A stretch of DNA of 18,452 nt from CAZRDB01 sp964598695 (GTDB taxonomy: Bacteria; Armatimonadota; Zipacnadia; UBA1398). The stretch lies in the NCBI GenBank assembly GCA_964598695.1, contig CAZRDB010000097.1, positions 1-18,452 on the forward strand, written 5' to 3'. The notes beneath the pieces were generated by a model that saw only the letters and a list, made by a program, of their open reading frames with translations, made no database searches and was not told the DNA's origin. This document shows, one piece after another, positions 1 to 8,266 of the stretch (the stretch's first letter is position 1; every line of letters starts with the position of its first letter). Position numbers and translations under genes: made by a program.

Positions 1-1
1 G

Positions 2-550
2 GCGACCGAGGACATCGACATGACGTGGAAGCTGCAGCGGCGCTTCTACGATGTCCGCTACGAGCCGAACGCGCTGGTGTGGATGCAGGTGCCCTCGACG
101 CTCAAGGTGCTGTACGCCCAGCGGAAGCGGTGGGCGCTCGGTCAGGCGCAGGTGCTGCGCAAGCACCGGTCGATCTTCCGCGATTGGCGCTGCAAGCGCC
201 TGTACAGCGTCTTCTTCGAGGCCTGCGCCTCGATCGTCTGGGCCATGCTGTTCGTCAGCATGTCGGCCTTGTACGTCGCCACGTTCGTGCTCGACCCTCC
301 GCCGATCGGGGCCGACCCGATGCCGGCGCTGTGGGGGCTGATCCTGACCACGGCCTGCCTCGCCCAGCTCCTGGCCGGGGTGCTGATCGACCGCCGGTAC
401 GACCCCGACGTCGTCAAGGCCTACGTCGTCGCCCCGCTCGTGCCCTTGGTCTACTGGATCTTCCTCACCGGCACCACGCTGCTCAACGCGCCGCGCGGGC
501 TCTTCGGCCGGAAGAAGGAAGTCACGATCTGGAACATCGAGCGCGAGTAG
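2..550 (+). CDS. pgaC: PgaC/IcaA-type family 2 glycosyltransferase, C-terminal part (5' truncated)
   Basis: The reading frame is open from base 2, so the start lies upstream of the window and only about 182 residues are seen. The visible part begins with the motif ATEDIDMTWKL, the conserved TED acceptor-site region of processive family 2 glycosyltransferases. About 40 residues later comes QRKRWALG, the QxxRW motif that binds the growing chain. Then follow three hydrophobic segments (about bases 225-290, 325-385 and 420-485) and a basic tail with GRKK. The order and spacing closely follow PgaC/IcaA, which polymerise beta-1,6-N-acetylglucosamine at the inner membrane and help export it. By family knowledge the role would be exopolysaccharide or biofilm matrix synthesis, but the sugar cannot be read from this fragment. 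Related cellulose- or hyaluronan-synthase-like enzymes remain possible. No pgaA, pgaB or pgaD is seen downstream. Confidence 0.82.
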   Translation, partial: ATEDIDMTWKLQRRFYDVRYEPNALVWMQVPSTLKVLYAQRKRWALGQAQVLRKHRSIFRDWRCKRLYSVFFEACASIVWAMLFVSMSALYVATFVLDPPPIGADPMPALWGLILTTACLAQLLAGVLIDRRYDPDVVKAYVVAPLVPLVYWIFLTGTTLLNAPRGLFGRKKEVTIWNIERE

Positions 551-564
551 GCCGGGCGAAATGG

Positions 565-592
565 CCGCGCGGCAGAAGGTAATGCCGCGCGG
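565..592 (+). terminator. GC-rich hairpin after the glycosyltransferase
   Basis: A perfect 10-bp inverted repeat, CCGCGCGGCA (565-574) and TGCCGCGCGG (583-592), flanks an 8-base loop. It begins 14 bases after the glycosyltransferase stop codon. No T-run follows (GAGGGGAGAA), so it is not a classical intrinsic terminator. It could be a U-poor terminator of the kind reported in GC-rich bacteria, or a 3'-end-stabilising structure combined with Rho termination. Confidence 0.55.
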
Positions 593-685
593 AGGGGAGA
601 ACGGGCCTCAAGCCGCTCGTTCCACGCACCACCCATCCTCCGATGTCGTGGCCGCGTATCGGCATCGAGCGTCCACCAGGGAGGT

Positions 686-3600
686 ATGGTCGCAACCGTG
701 AGGCAAGTGCTGCTGCCCGTGGCGGTGATCCTGTGCTTCGTGCCCCTGCTCGGCCTGGTCCAGGCCGGCGGCAAGGCACCCAGCCTCCCGTCCGACGTCG
801 AGTCGGCGTCGGCGGTCGCCGCCGAGAGCGGCGAGTCGCGCGCCGCGGCGGAGTCGTCGGCCCGGGCCCCCGTCGAGGCGCCGGAGAGCGCCGCTCCCTC
901 GGCCGAGGCGGGTGACGACCTCGAGAGCGCCCCGCCGCCGACCGCCGAGGAGATCGCCCAGTACCGCGCGGTGACGGCGCCGATCGACCGGGGCCGGATC
1001 GAGCGCACGGTTCGCGACCTGGCGAGCCTGGGCACGCGCGTCTCGGGCACCGCGGGCAACCTCGCCGCCGGCGCCTGGGTCGTGGGCCAGTTCCAGGAGA
1101 TCGGCCTCGAGAACGTTCGGGTCGAGGAGTTCGAGGTGACGATCCCGGTCAACCGCGGCACCTCGCTCTCGGTCGATGGCGACACCTACGCGATCTACCC
1201 GCTGTGGCCCAACCTGATTCGCACCTGCACGGTCCCGGCGGAGGGCGTCACCGGGCCGATCGTCGATGTGGGAACGGCCACGCTCGCCGAGTTCTCCGGC
1301 AAGCCGATCGAGGGCTCGATCGTGCTGATGGACTGGACGCCGGACGTGAGTTGGTTCAACGCCCCGCTGCTGGGGGCGGCGGCCGTCGTCTTCGTCGAGC
1401 CCGAGCGCATCTCGCGCGGCAGCGCCGAGTCGAAGTTCCTCTCGGTGCCGGCCGACATCCCGCGGTTCTGGATCTCGAAGGAGCTGGCGGCCGGGTTCCG
1501 GGCGCAGCTCGCGAGCCGGAGCGCGCCGCCCGAGGCGACGCTCAAGTGCGATGTCCAGTGGGAGAAGCGGCGCACCTTCAACGTCCTGGGGCAGATCACG
1601 GGGACGGAGACGGAGCCGCTGCCCGAAGTGCCGGGCAAGGACCAGCGCATCGTTGTGACGGCCTCGTACGACTCCATGTCGGTCGTGCCCGACCTGGCGC
1701 CGGGCGCCGAGGGCGCGGGCTCGGTCGCCGCGCTGCTCGAGGTCGCGCGGGCGCTGAAGGCCTCGCCGCCCAAGCGGAGCGTGTTGTTCCTGGCCACCTC
1801 GGGCCACTACCAGGCGCTCTCGGGGATCCGCAGCTTCTTCGAGCGGCGGTTCGAGGCGCTCAAGCGCGATGACGCGGCCGTGAAGAAGGTCCATGAGACC
1901 GCCGAGAGCCAGGGGATCGCGCTGCCCGACACGGTCGGTCCGATGGACGTGGCGGCGCTGTTCGGCCTGGACATCTCGAGCCAGAACGACTTGGTCTGCG
2001 CCTTCTACAAGGGCTACTTCTACGATGCCCGCGAGGACATCCAGTGGAAGTACTCCGACTTCGGCAAGTTCGCGGGGCGGCGGGCGCTGACGGCGCACCG
2101 CGCGCTGGGCTTCCCCGGCCGCTCGAGCTTCGCCGACGCGATCAACTCGATCACGGGCCGCAACTGGCGCTCGTACCTGCCGGCCCGCATCGCGATGGAC
2201 TTCGAGGAGGCGCCGCTCGCGGCCCGGGCCGGGATCGGGCTGTGCACGGGCAACGACATGCGGGCCGTGGTCGACACGCCGCACGATCTGCCGAACCGGA
2301 TGGACTTCGGCAACGTCGAGCGGCAGACCCGGCTGCTGGCGTGCCTGCTGAAGGACGTCCTGGACGACCCGAAGCTGGGCGGCCTGATCGACAAGAACAA
2401 CAAGTACCCGGACTTCGACAAGGACCTGCTGTGCACGGCGCAGGGGCGGACGGTCGAGTTCCAGCCGAAGAACGGCGAGTACGTGCCGAACACGCCGGTG
2501 CCGGGCGCGGTCTGCGTGACGCGCGGCTACCCGAAGACCAGCGTGGGGGTGCGCGGCGACGCGGTGGTGCTCGTCGACCGTGATGCCAAGTTCGCCTACA
2601 AGGGCCTCCCGAACGTGAAGTGGGCCCGCGGCGGCTTCGCGATCGAGGCCTACTTCGTCGACCCGGACACCGGCGCCATCGTCATGGCCCCCGACCGCGG
2701 GACCTATGGCGCGCGGGGTCGCCCGCTCCAGCAGAACATCGACGCGGCGACCAAGGACTGGAAGATCACCCTCTTCAACTGCTCGACGACGAACCTCTTC
2801 GACATTATCGATCAGCGCCAGTTCCAGCTCTGCGGCAATCTCGCGGTGCTCGACTCGGTCTCCGATTCGGAGCCGTTCGAGTACGGCTACTCGCTCCCGG
2901 CGCCGCAGCAGGCATGGGACTCGTACTTCGAGCCGGTGGCGACCGTGTTCGCGAGCCGCCACCGCGCCGGCGGCGCCGACTCCGGGCGGGCGGCCAACGA
3001 GCAGGAGCGGCTCAAGCTGTTGATGGGCGCGGGCGCGCTCGGCATGCGCTTCATCCTGATCAACTCGTCGCAGGAGAAGCCGGAGGGTACGGGCTTCGAT
3101 TTCGCGGAGATGCCCCGGATCACGCCGACGCCCTGGTACGTCGCCAAGGACCTGTGGAGCATCGACGAGTCGCGCATCACGACCCTGCGCAAGTACGGGA
3201 TCGAGAACAAGCGCTCGAGCGACCTCCACGAGCAGAGCAAGCTCGCGATGGACCTCGCGCAGGAGTCGCTCGACCAGCAGCAGTACGGCCAGTTCTTCTC
3301 CGCGGTGCGGACCGCGCTCGCCTTCGAGATGCGGGTCTACCCCGACGTGATGAAGACCACGACCGACGTCGTGAAGGCCGTCATCTTCTACCTCGCGCTG
3401 CTGATCCCGTTCGCGTTCTTCATCGAGCGGCTGTTCTTCGCTTCGCCGCACATCCTGCGGCAGGCGGCGGGAGCGGCCGGGTGCTTCCTGGCGATCTTCG
3501 TCGTGCTGTGGCTGGTCCATCCGGCCTTCGAGATCACGCGGGCCCCGGTCATCGTTCTGCTCGCGTTCGTCATGCTGGCGCTGTCGGTGATGGTCGGCAG

Positions 3601-5572
3601 CCTCGTGATCTCGCGCTTCGACCATCGGATGCGCCTGCTCCGGCAGCAGGCGACCGGCGTGCGGGAGACCGACGTGGGCCGTCTCGGCGCCTCGGGCATG
3701 GCCTTCGCGCTGGGCGTCGCCAACATGCGCCGGCGCAAGACCCGCACGGTGCTCACCTGCGCGACGCTGATCCTGCTCACGTTCACCGTCATGAGCTTCA
3801 CGTCGGTCGTCGAGCAGCTCGTGGTCAACAAGCGCAAGACCGACCCGGGCGGCAACTACCAGGGCGTGCTGATCCGCGACCTGCGCTGGGAGCCGATCGG
3901 CCTGCCGGCGATGCGGATCCTTCAGAACGAGTACGAGAGCCGCACGGACATCGCGGTCTCGCCCCGGGCCTGGTACATGGCCTCCCAGGTCGGCAACATC
4001 AGCTTCGTGCCGCTCACCTATCAGCACAAGTCGGTCGACGCCCGGGCGCTGGTGGGGCTTTCGCCGGAGGAGGACCGCGTCACCGGCATCAAGAGCATCG
4101 TGACGGCCGGCCGCTGGTTCGAGCCGACCGACCGGGGGCCGAAGTGCATCCTACCGGAGGCGCTCGCCGGCCACCTGGGGCTCTCGGCGGCCGATGTCGC
4201 GACGGCCGACAGGCCGGGCGCGATGGTGCTCGTGCTCGGAGAGCCCTGCGAGCTGATCGGTCTGTTCGATGTCGAGAAGGTCCGCAACCTGACCGACGTC
4301 GACAGCGAGATCCTGACGCCGGTGGACTACCAGAAGATGCAGGACCAGCGGCGGCAGGGCGGCGGAGGAGGCGCGGGCCAGGGCGGCGAGGAGGCGGTGG
4401 AGCGGTACATCCACCTCTCGCCCGACCAGGTCGGCTTCGTCAGCCTCGACTTCGCGCTCGATGCCGGCGGCTCGCTCCGCTCGATCGCCGTGAACTACGG
4501 CAGCGAGGAGTCGCTCCAGGAGGAGATGGACCGGCTCCTGCAGCGCATCGAGCTGAACCTGTACACCAAGCAGGGCGACGAGAACGACCTGATGAGCACG
4601 CGGACCAAGTCGGATTGGTCGAAGGGCGCCGGCACGGTCCTGGTCCCGATCCTGATCGCCGCGATGATCGTTCTGAACACCATGCTCGGTTCGGTCTACG
4701 AGCGGACGAAGGAGATCGGGATCTTCTCGAGTCTCGGACTCGCGCCGGTTCACATCGCGAGCCTCTTCGTTGCGGAAGCGCTGGTCTACGCGGTGCTCGG
4801 GGCGGTGGTGGGCTACCTCGTCGGCCAGACGGCGTCGAAGATCATCGTGGTGACGGGCGCCTTCGGCGCGCTGAGCCTGAACTACTCATCGCTGTCGGCG
4901 GTCGCAACGGTCATCGTGGTCATGATCACGGTGCTCGCCTCGACGGCCTACCCGGCGCGGATGGCCTCGCGCCTCGCGACGCCGGGCATCGACCGCCGGT
5001 GGAAGATGGTCGACCCCAAGAGCGGCCTGCTCGCGGTCGAGCTGCCGTTCTCCTCGACCACGGGCGATGTTCGCGGCCTCAACATCTTCCTCCACGACTA
5101 CTTCAGCGCCCATGTGGAGTACTCGACGGGACGCTTCTCCGCCGACCACGTCGGCCTGGCCCACCTGATGGCGCCGGACGAGAACGGCGAGGAGAAGGAA
5201 GCCTTCCAGCTCTCGACGACGCTGTGGCTCGCGCCGTACGACCTCGGGGTGCGGGAGCGCTTCATCCTGATCTCGCAGCCGGCGCCGGACATGGGCGAGC
5301 AGTCGTACGGGTTCTGGGCGCTGATCCAGCGCGAGGATGGCGATGAGGCCTCGTGGCTGCGGCTCACGCGCAACCTGCTGGCGATCCTGCGGCAGCAGTT
5401 CCTGCTCTGGCGGACCCTCGACCTGGAGACGCGCGAGCCGTACGTCAGCCGCGCGATGGACGTCGACGAGGGCGACCCGGAGCTGCTCGAGCTTTTGCGC
5501 GTCGCGCGCGGCGAGATCGAGGCCGATGAGGTCGCGTCGTTGCGTGGATCCCAGCCGGAGAAGGCACAGTAG
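686..5572 (+). CDS. Giant membrane protein: degenerate M28-peptidase-like region fused to FtsX/MacB-type permease
   Basis: The protein has 1628 residues. In order: an N-terminal signal anchor (about 8-27); an Ala/Glu/Ser-rich linker (about 35-90); an M28-like region (about 100-565) that contains a PA-like insertion (about 188-280); a beta-rich region with a carboxypeptidase-regulatory-like look (about 593-690); three membrane spans (about 896-976); FtsX span 1 (about 1020-1040); a MacB-like periplasmic domain (about 1042-1312) with a Gly-rich loop; FtsX spans 2-4 (about 1316-1422) with the cytoplasmic YERTKEIG signature; and a C-terminal domain (about 1440-1628). The span count puts the M28-like region outside and both the signature loop and the C-terminus inside. 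The metal-binding residues are largely replaced (see findings), so catalysis is unlikely. No ABC ATPase is adjacent. The start is uncertain: AGGGAGG (678-684) lies only one base before ATG 686 and 13 bases before an in-frame GTG at 698. It is probably co-transcribed with the downstream transporter. Function unknown. Confidence 0.85.
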   Translation: MVATVRQVLLPVAVILCFVPLLGLVQAGGKAPSLPSDVESASAVAAESGESRAAAESSARAPVEAPESAAPSAEAGDDLESAPPPTAEEIAQYRAVTAPIDRGRIERTVRDLASLGTRVSGTAGNLAAGAWVVGQFQEIGLENVRVEEFEVTIPVNRGTSLSVDGDTYAIYPLWPNLIRTCTVPAEGVTGPIVDVGTATLAEFSGKPIEGSIVLMDWTPDVSWFNAPLLGAAAVVFVEPERISRGSAESKFLSVPADIPRFWISKELAAGFRAQLASRSAPPEATLKCDVQWEKRRTFNVLGQITGTETEPLPEVPGKDQRIVVTASYDSMSVVPDLAPGAEGAGSVAALLEVARALKASPPKRSVLFLATSGHYQALSGIRSFFERRFEALKRDDAAVKKVHETAESQGIALPDTVGPMDVAALFGLDISSQNDLVCAFYKGYFYDAREDIQWKYSDFGKFAGRRALTAHRALGFPGRSSFADAINSITGRNWRSYLPARIAMDFEEAPLAARAGIGLCTGNDMRAVVDTPHDLPNRMDFGNVERQTRLLACLLKDVLDDPKLGGLIDKNNKYPDFDKDLLCTAQGRTVEFQPKNGEYVPNTPVPGAVCVTRGYPKTSVGVRGDAVVLVDRDAKFAYKGLPNVKWARGGFAIEAYFVDPDTGAIVMAPDRGTYGARGRPLQQNIDAATKDWKITLFNCSTTNLFDIIDQRQFQLCGNLAVLDSVSDSEPFEYGYSLPAPQQAWDSYFEPVATVFASRHRAGGADSGRAANEQERLKLLMGAGALGMRFILINSSQEKPEGTGFDFAEMPRITPTPWYVAKDLWSIDESRITTLRKYGIENKRSSDLHEQSKLAMDLAQESLDQQQYGQFFSAVRTALAFEMRVYPDVMKTTTDVVKAVIFYLALLIPFAFFIERLFFASPHILRQAAGAAGCFLAIFVVLWLVHPAFEITRAPVIVLLAFVMLALSVMVGSLVISRFDHRMRLLRQQATGVRETDVGRLGASGMAFALGVANMRRRKTRTVLTCATLILLTFTVMSFTSVVEQLVVNKRKTDPGGNYQGVLIRDLRWEPIGLPAMRILQNEYESRTDIAVSPRAWYMASQVGNISFVPLTYQHKSVDARALVGLSPEEDRVTGIKSIVTAGRWFEPTDRGPKCILPEALAGHLGLSAADVATADRPGAMVLVLGEPCELIGLFDVEKVRNLTDVDSEILTPVDYQKMQDQRRQGGGGGAGQGGEEAVERYIHLSPDQVGFVSLDFALDAGGSLRSIAVNYGSEESLQEEMDRLLQRIELNLYTKQGDENDLMSTRTKSDWSKGAGTVLVPILIAAMIVLNTMLGSVYERTKEIGIFSSLGLAPVHIASLFVAEALVYAVLGAVVGYLVGQTASKIIVVTGAFGALSLNYSSLSAVATVIVVMITVLASTAYPARMASRLATPGIDRRWKMVDPKSGLLAVELPFSSTTGDVRGLNIFLHDYFSAHVEYSTGRFSADHVGLAHLMAPDENGEEKEAFQLSTTLWLAPYDLGVRERFILISQPAPDMGEQSYGFWALIQREDGDEASWLRLTRNLLAILRQQFLLWRTLDLETREPYVSRAMDVDEGDPELLELLRVARGEIEADEVASLRGSQPEKAQ

Positions 5573-5577
5573 GAGGG
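5572..5577 (+). promoter_or_regulatory. Ribosome binding site deciding a TTG start
   Basis: GGAGGG begins on the last base of the upstream TAG stop codon and lies 10 bases before TTG 5588. No other plausible in-frame start occurs until an ATG well inside the first membrane segment. This supports the TTG start of the transporter and translational linkage to the M28-like/FtsX gene. Confidence 0.7.
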
Positions 5578-5587
5578 CCGACGTCAG

Positions 5588-7591
5588 TTGGCGGAAGAGC
5601 GGATCGAAAGCGAAGAGACGACGGCGCCGGTCGGGCGAGGTGAAGACGCCGAACTCGCGCTGTACCGTGACCTGGTGAAGGTGCCGGACGTCTTCGAGGA
5701 CGGCTTCACCAGCAAGACGGTGCTGGGCGCCCTGTTCGTCGGCCTGATCATGATCCCGGCCTCGATCTACCTCGGCCTGGTCGTCGGCCAGGACGTGGGC
5801 GCCGCCGCCCAGTGGGTCACGGTGATCCTCTTCACCGAGGTCGCGCGCCGGTCGTTCGTGAAGGTGAAGAAGCAGGAGGTCTTCATCCTCATCTACATCG
5901 CCGGCGCGATCGTCGCCGGCGGCGGCCCCTTCGCCGGCTTCATCTGGAACCAGTACCTCATCCAGAGTCCCGCGGCCAAGGGCTTCCAGATCGCCCACCT
6001 GATCCCCTCGTGGGTCGTGCCCAACGCGAACTCGCCGGCGATCGTCGAGCGAACATTCCTCCACCGCGACTGGCTCGTGCCGGTCCTGCTGATGCTGCTC
6101 GGCAGCATCATCGGCCGAATGCAGTGGCTCGGGCTCGGCTCGCTGCTGTTCCGCGTGACCTCGGACATCGAGCGGTTGCCCTTCCCCATGGCGCCGGTGC
6201 AGGCGCTGGGCGCGACGGCGCTCGCCGAGCACACGCAGAAGAACGAGACCTGGCGCTGGCACGTGTTTTGCACGGGCAGCGTGATCGGCATCAGCTGGGC
6301 CTTCTTCTACGCGTTCGGGACGATCCTGACCGGTGCGGTGCTCACCAAGCCGATCCAGCTCATCCCGATCCCCTGGATCGAGCTGACCAACCGGACCGAG
6401 AAGATCCTCCCGGGGGCGGCGACGGGGATCTCGACCGACGCCGGTCTGATCCTCACCGGCTTCGTGGTGCCCTTCTGGGGCGTCATCGGCCAGGTGGTCG
6501 CGAGCTTCGCCTCGGTGATCATCAACCCGCAGCTCCAGCGTCGCGGCCTCCTCCCCCACTGGGAGCCGGGGGCCGACACGGTGGAGACGAGCTTCGCCGC
6601 CAACCGCGACTTCTGGCTGGCCGTGGGTATCGGCGTGACGATCGCCACCGCGCTGATCGGCTTCTACGAGGTCGGCAAGAGCCTCTCGCACGCGCGGCGG
6701 ACGGGGGCGATGCAGGAGCGCAGGGCGGCCGAGGTCCGGCGCAATCGGGGCGACTGGCCGGCCTGGATGTCGGCCGCGGCATTCACCGTCTCCGTCGCCG
6801 TGATGATCGTGATCTGCCTCATCCTGATCCCCAACTTCCCGAAGTGGTGGCTGTTCTTCTTCGGCTTCCTCTACACGCCGATCATGTCGTACATCAGCGC
6901 CCGTCTGTTCGGCCTGATCGGGCAGGGCGTCGACCTCCCGATGGTCCGGGAGATGAGCTTCATCCTCTCGGGCTACCGGGGCGTGGACATCTGGTTCGCG
7001 CCGATCCCGCTCGGCAACATGGGCGGCCAGGCGCAGTTCTTCCGTGCGACCGAGCTGACCGGCACGAAGATGACCTCGATCCTCAAGGCCGAGGCTCTCA
7101 CGATGCCGCTCGTCATCCTCTTCAGCTTCATCTTCTGGCAGTTCATCTGGCGGCTGGCGCCGATCCCCTCGAACGCCTACCCGTTCGCACAGAAGATGTG
7201 GCCGCTCAACGCGCTCAACCAGTGCCTGTGGAACTCGGCCACGACCGACCACCCGGAGATCTTCCTGGAGTCGGTGCAGAAGCCGTACCACATCCTGGGC
7301 GGGTTGGGCTTCGCGCTGTTCACCTACACCGGTCTCACGGCGCTCCGGCTGCCGACGCTGTTCGTGTGGGGCGTCGTCCGCGGTGTCGGCACGCTGCCGC
7401 ACGGCTCGGTCCTCCTGCTCCTCGGCTCGGTGCTCAGCCGGTTCTACTTCGAGCCGCGCTATGGCAAGGAGCAGTGGCGCAAGTACGCGCCGGTCCTCGC
7501 GGCGGGCTTCGCCTGCGGCACGGGTCTGATCGGCATGGCGGGCGCGGCGCTCGCCATGGTCATCAAGTCGGTCCGACAAGTCCCGTACTAG
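5588..7591 (+). CDS. OPT-superfamily-like multi-spanning transporter (DUF6785-like)
   Basis: A 667-residue, very hydrophobic protein with a short acidic cytoplasmic N-terminus (about 1-40). More than a dozen membrane segments are likely, including about 44-65, 74-90, 97-117, 161-178, 226-250, 286-310, 341-360, 397-415, 421-440, 503-522 and 640-660. An Arg-rich loop (about 364-390) marks a cytoplasmic stretch. Motifs such as YLGLVVGQD (61-69) and ERLPFPMAPVQ (195-205) recall bacterial OPT-superfamily proteins, particularly the large family labelled DUF6785. Classical OPT members import oligopeptides or metal chelates, but the substrate of this branch is not established and cannot be read here. 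The TTG start is supported by GGAGGG ten bases upstream. The gene follows the M28-like/FtsX gene after 15 bases and ends at a strong terminator, so the two form one unit. The exact family is moderately sure; that it is a transporter-like membrane protein is very likely. Confidence 0.68.
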   Translation: MAEERIESEETTAPVGRGEDAELALYRDLVKVPDVFEDGFTSKTVLGALFVGLIMIPASIYLGLVVGQDVGAAAQWVTVILFTEVARRSFVKVKKQEVFILIYIAGAIVAGGGPFAGFIWNQYLIQSPAAKGFQIAHLIPSWVVPNANSPAIVERTFLHRDWLVPVLLMLLGSIIGRMQWLGLGSLLFRVTSDIERLPFPMAPVQALGATALAEHTQKNETWRWHVFCTGSVIGISWAFFYAFGTILTGAVLTKPIQLIPIPWIELTNRTEKILPGAATGISTDAGLILTGFVVPFWGVIGQVVASFASVIINPQLQRRGLLPHWEPGADTVETSFAANRDFWLAVGIGVTIATALIGFYEVGKSLSHARRTGAMQERRAAEVRRNRGDWPAWMSAAAFTVSVAVMIVICLILIPNFPKWWLFFFGFLYTPIMSYISARLFGLIGQGVDLPMVREMSFILSGYRGVDIWFAPIPLGNMGGQAQFFRATELTGTKMTSILKAEALTMPLVILFSFIFWQFIWRLAPIPSNAYPFAQKMWPLNALNQCLWNSATTDHPEIFLESVQKPYHILGGLGFALFTYTGLTALRLPTLFVWGVVRGVGTLPHGSVLLLLGSVLSRFYFEPRYGKEQWRKYAPVLAAGFACGTGLIGMAGAALAMVIKSVRQVPY

Positions 7592-7612
7592 GGCCGAGCG
7601 GCGAGCACTTCC

Positions 7613-7640
7613 GAGCCCGGGCGGCACCCCGCCCGGGCTC
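7613..7640 (+). terminator. Strong intrinsic terminator after the transporter gene
   Basis: A perfect 12-bp inverted repeat, GAGCCCGGGCGG (7613-7624) and CCGCCCGGGCTC (7629-7640), flanks a CACC loop. The T-rich tail TTCTCGTT follows. It starts 21 bases after the transporter stop and 72 bases before the ubiX-type start, separating the membrane-protein unit from the menaquinone operon. Confidence 0.88.
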
Positions 7641-7684
7641 TTCTCGTTGGAGGAGAACGCGGAAGGCACGGGAAGCGCTACGGC

Positions 7685-8266
7685 ATGAAGATCGTCCTCG
7701 CCATCTCGGGCGCCAGCGGCGCGATCTACGGAGCGGAGATGCTCCGGGGGCTCGTGACGCACGGCGTCGATGTCGATCTGGTCGTGTCGCCGGTCGCGGA
7801 GGATGTCGTTCGGCACGAGCTGGCCGAGGAGGCCCGCGCGATGGTCGCTCGGGTGCTGCGTGAGACCCGGAGCGGGTCCGACGTGCGGCTCTGGGACTAC
7901 GGCGACTTCTCGGCGCCCCCCTCCTCCGGCTCGTACCGGCACGGGGGGATGGTGATCGCCCCCTGCTCGGTCGCGACGATCGGCCGCCTCGCCTCGGGCG
8001 TGGCGAGCAACCTGATCTGTCGCGCGGCCGACGTCTGCCTCAAGGAGCGCCGGAGGCTTGTGCTCGCGGTGCGGGAGAGCCCGCTCTCGAGCATCCACCT
8101 GCGCAACCTGCTCGCGCTCTCCGAGGCCGGCGCGCTGATCGCCCCCGCGAGCCCCGGCTTCTACAGCCGGCCCGACTCGATCGCCGAGCTGGTGCGAGCC
8201 TACTGCGGCCGCCTGCTCGACGCGCTGGGCATCGACAACGATTGGGCGCCGCGGTGGGGCGAGTAG
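7685..8266 (+). CDS. ubiX: UbiX-type flavin prenyltransferase (menaquinone pathway, MqnM-like)
   Basis: A 193-residue cytoplasmic protein of normal length for the UbiX/Pad1 family, which attaches a dimethylallyl group to FMN to make the prenylated-FMN cofactor of UbiD-type decarboxylases. Family landmarks are the N-terminal ISGASG flavin-binding turn (7-12), APCS (92-95), RESPL (130-134) and PASPGFY (154-160). Its place at the head of a futalosine-pathway operon implies it serves the UbiD-type decarboxylase of menaquinone synthesis, which is not in the window. GGAAG at 7671-7675 gives a modest ribosome site nine bases before ATG 7685. The 3' end overlaps the next gene, indicating translational coupling. 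The promoter must lie between the terminator at 7640 and the start, or the operon is read through; no clear -35/-10 pair is seen there. Confidence 0.93.
   Translation: MKIVLAISGASGAIYGAEMLRGLVTHGVDVDLVVSPVAEDVVRHELAEEARAMVARVLRETRSGSDVRLWDYGDFSAPPSSGSYRHGGMVIAPCSVATIGRLASGVASNLICRAADVCLKERRRLVLAVRESPLSSIHLRNLLALSEAGALIAPASPGFYSRPDSIAELVRAYCGRLLDALGIDNDWAPRWGE

Noticed and set aside
608..4027. Very long open frame on the - strand opposite the M28-like/FtsX gene
   Set aside because: Its translation is Arg/His/Asp/Glu/Ala-rich low-complexity sequence with no recognisable motif. The opposite strand encodes a clear protein. In DNA this GC-rich, stop codons are rare in shadow frames.
4886..8098. 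Long open frame on the - strand across the transporter and ubiX-type genes
   Set aside because: It crosses a perfect terminator hairpin and two gene boundaries, and its composition is that of a shadow frame.
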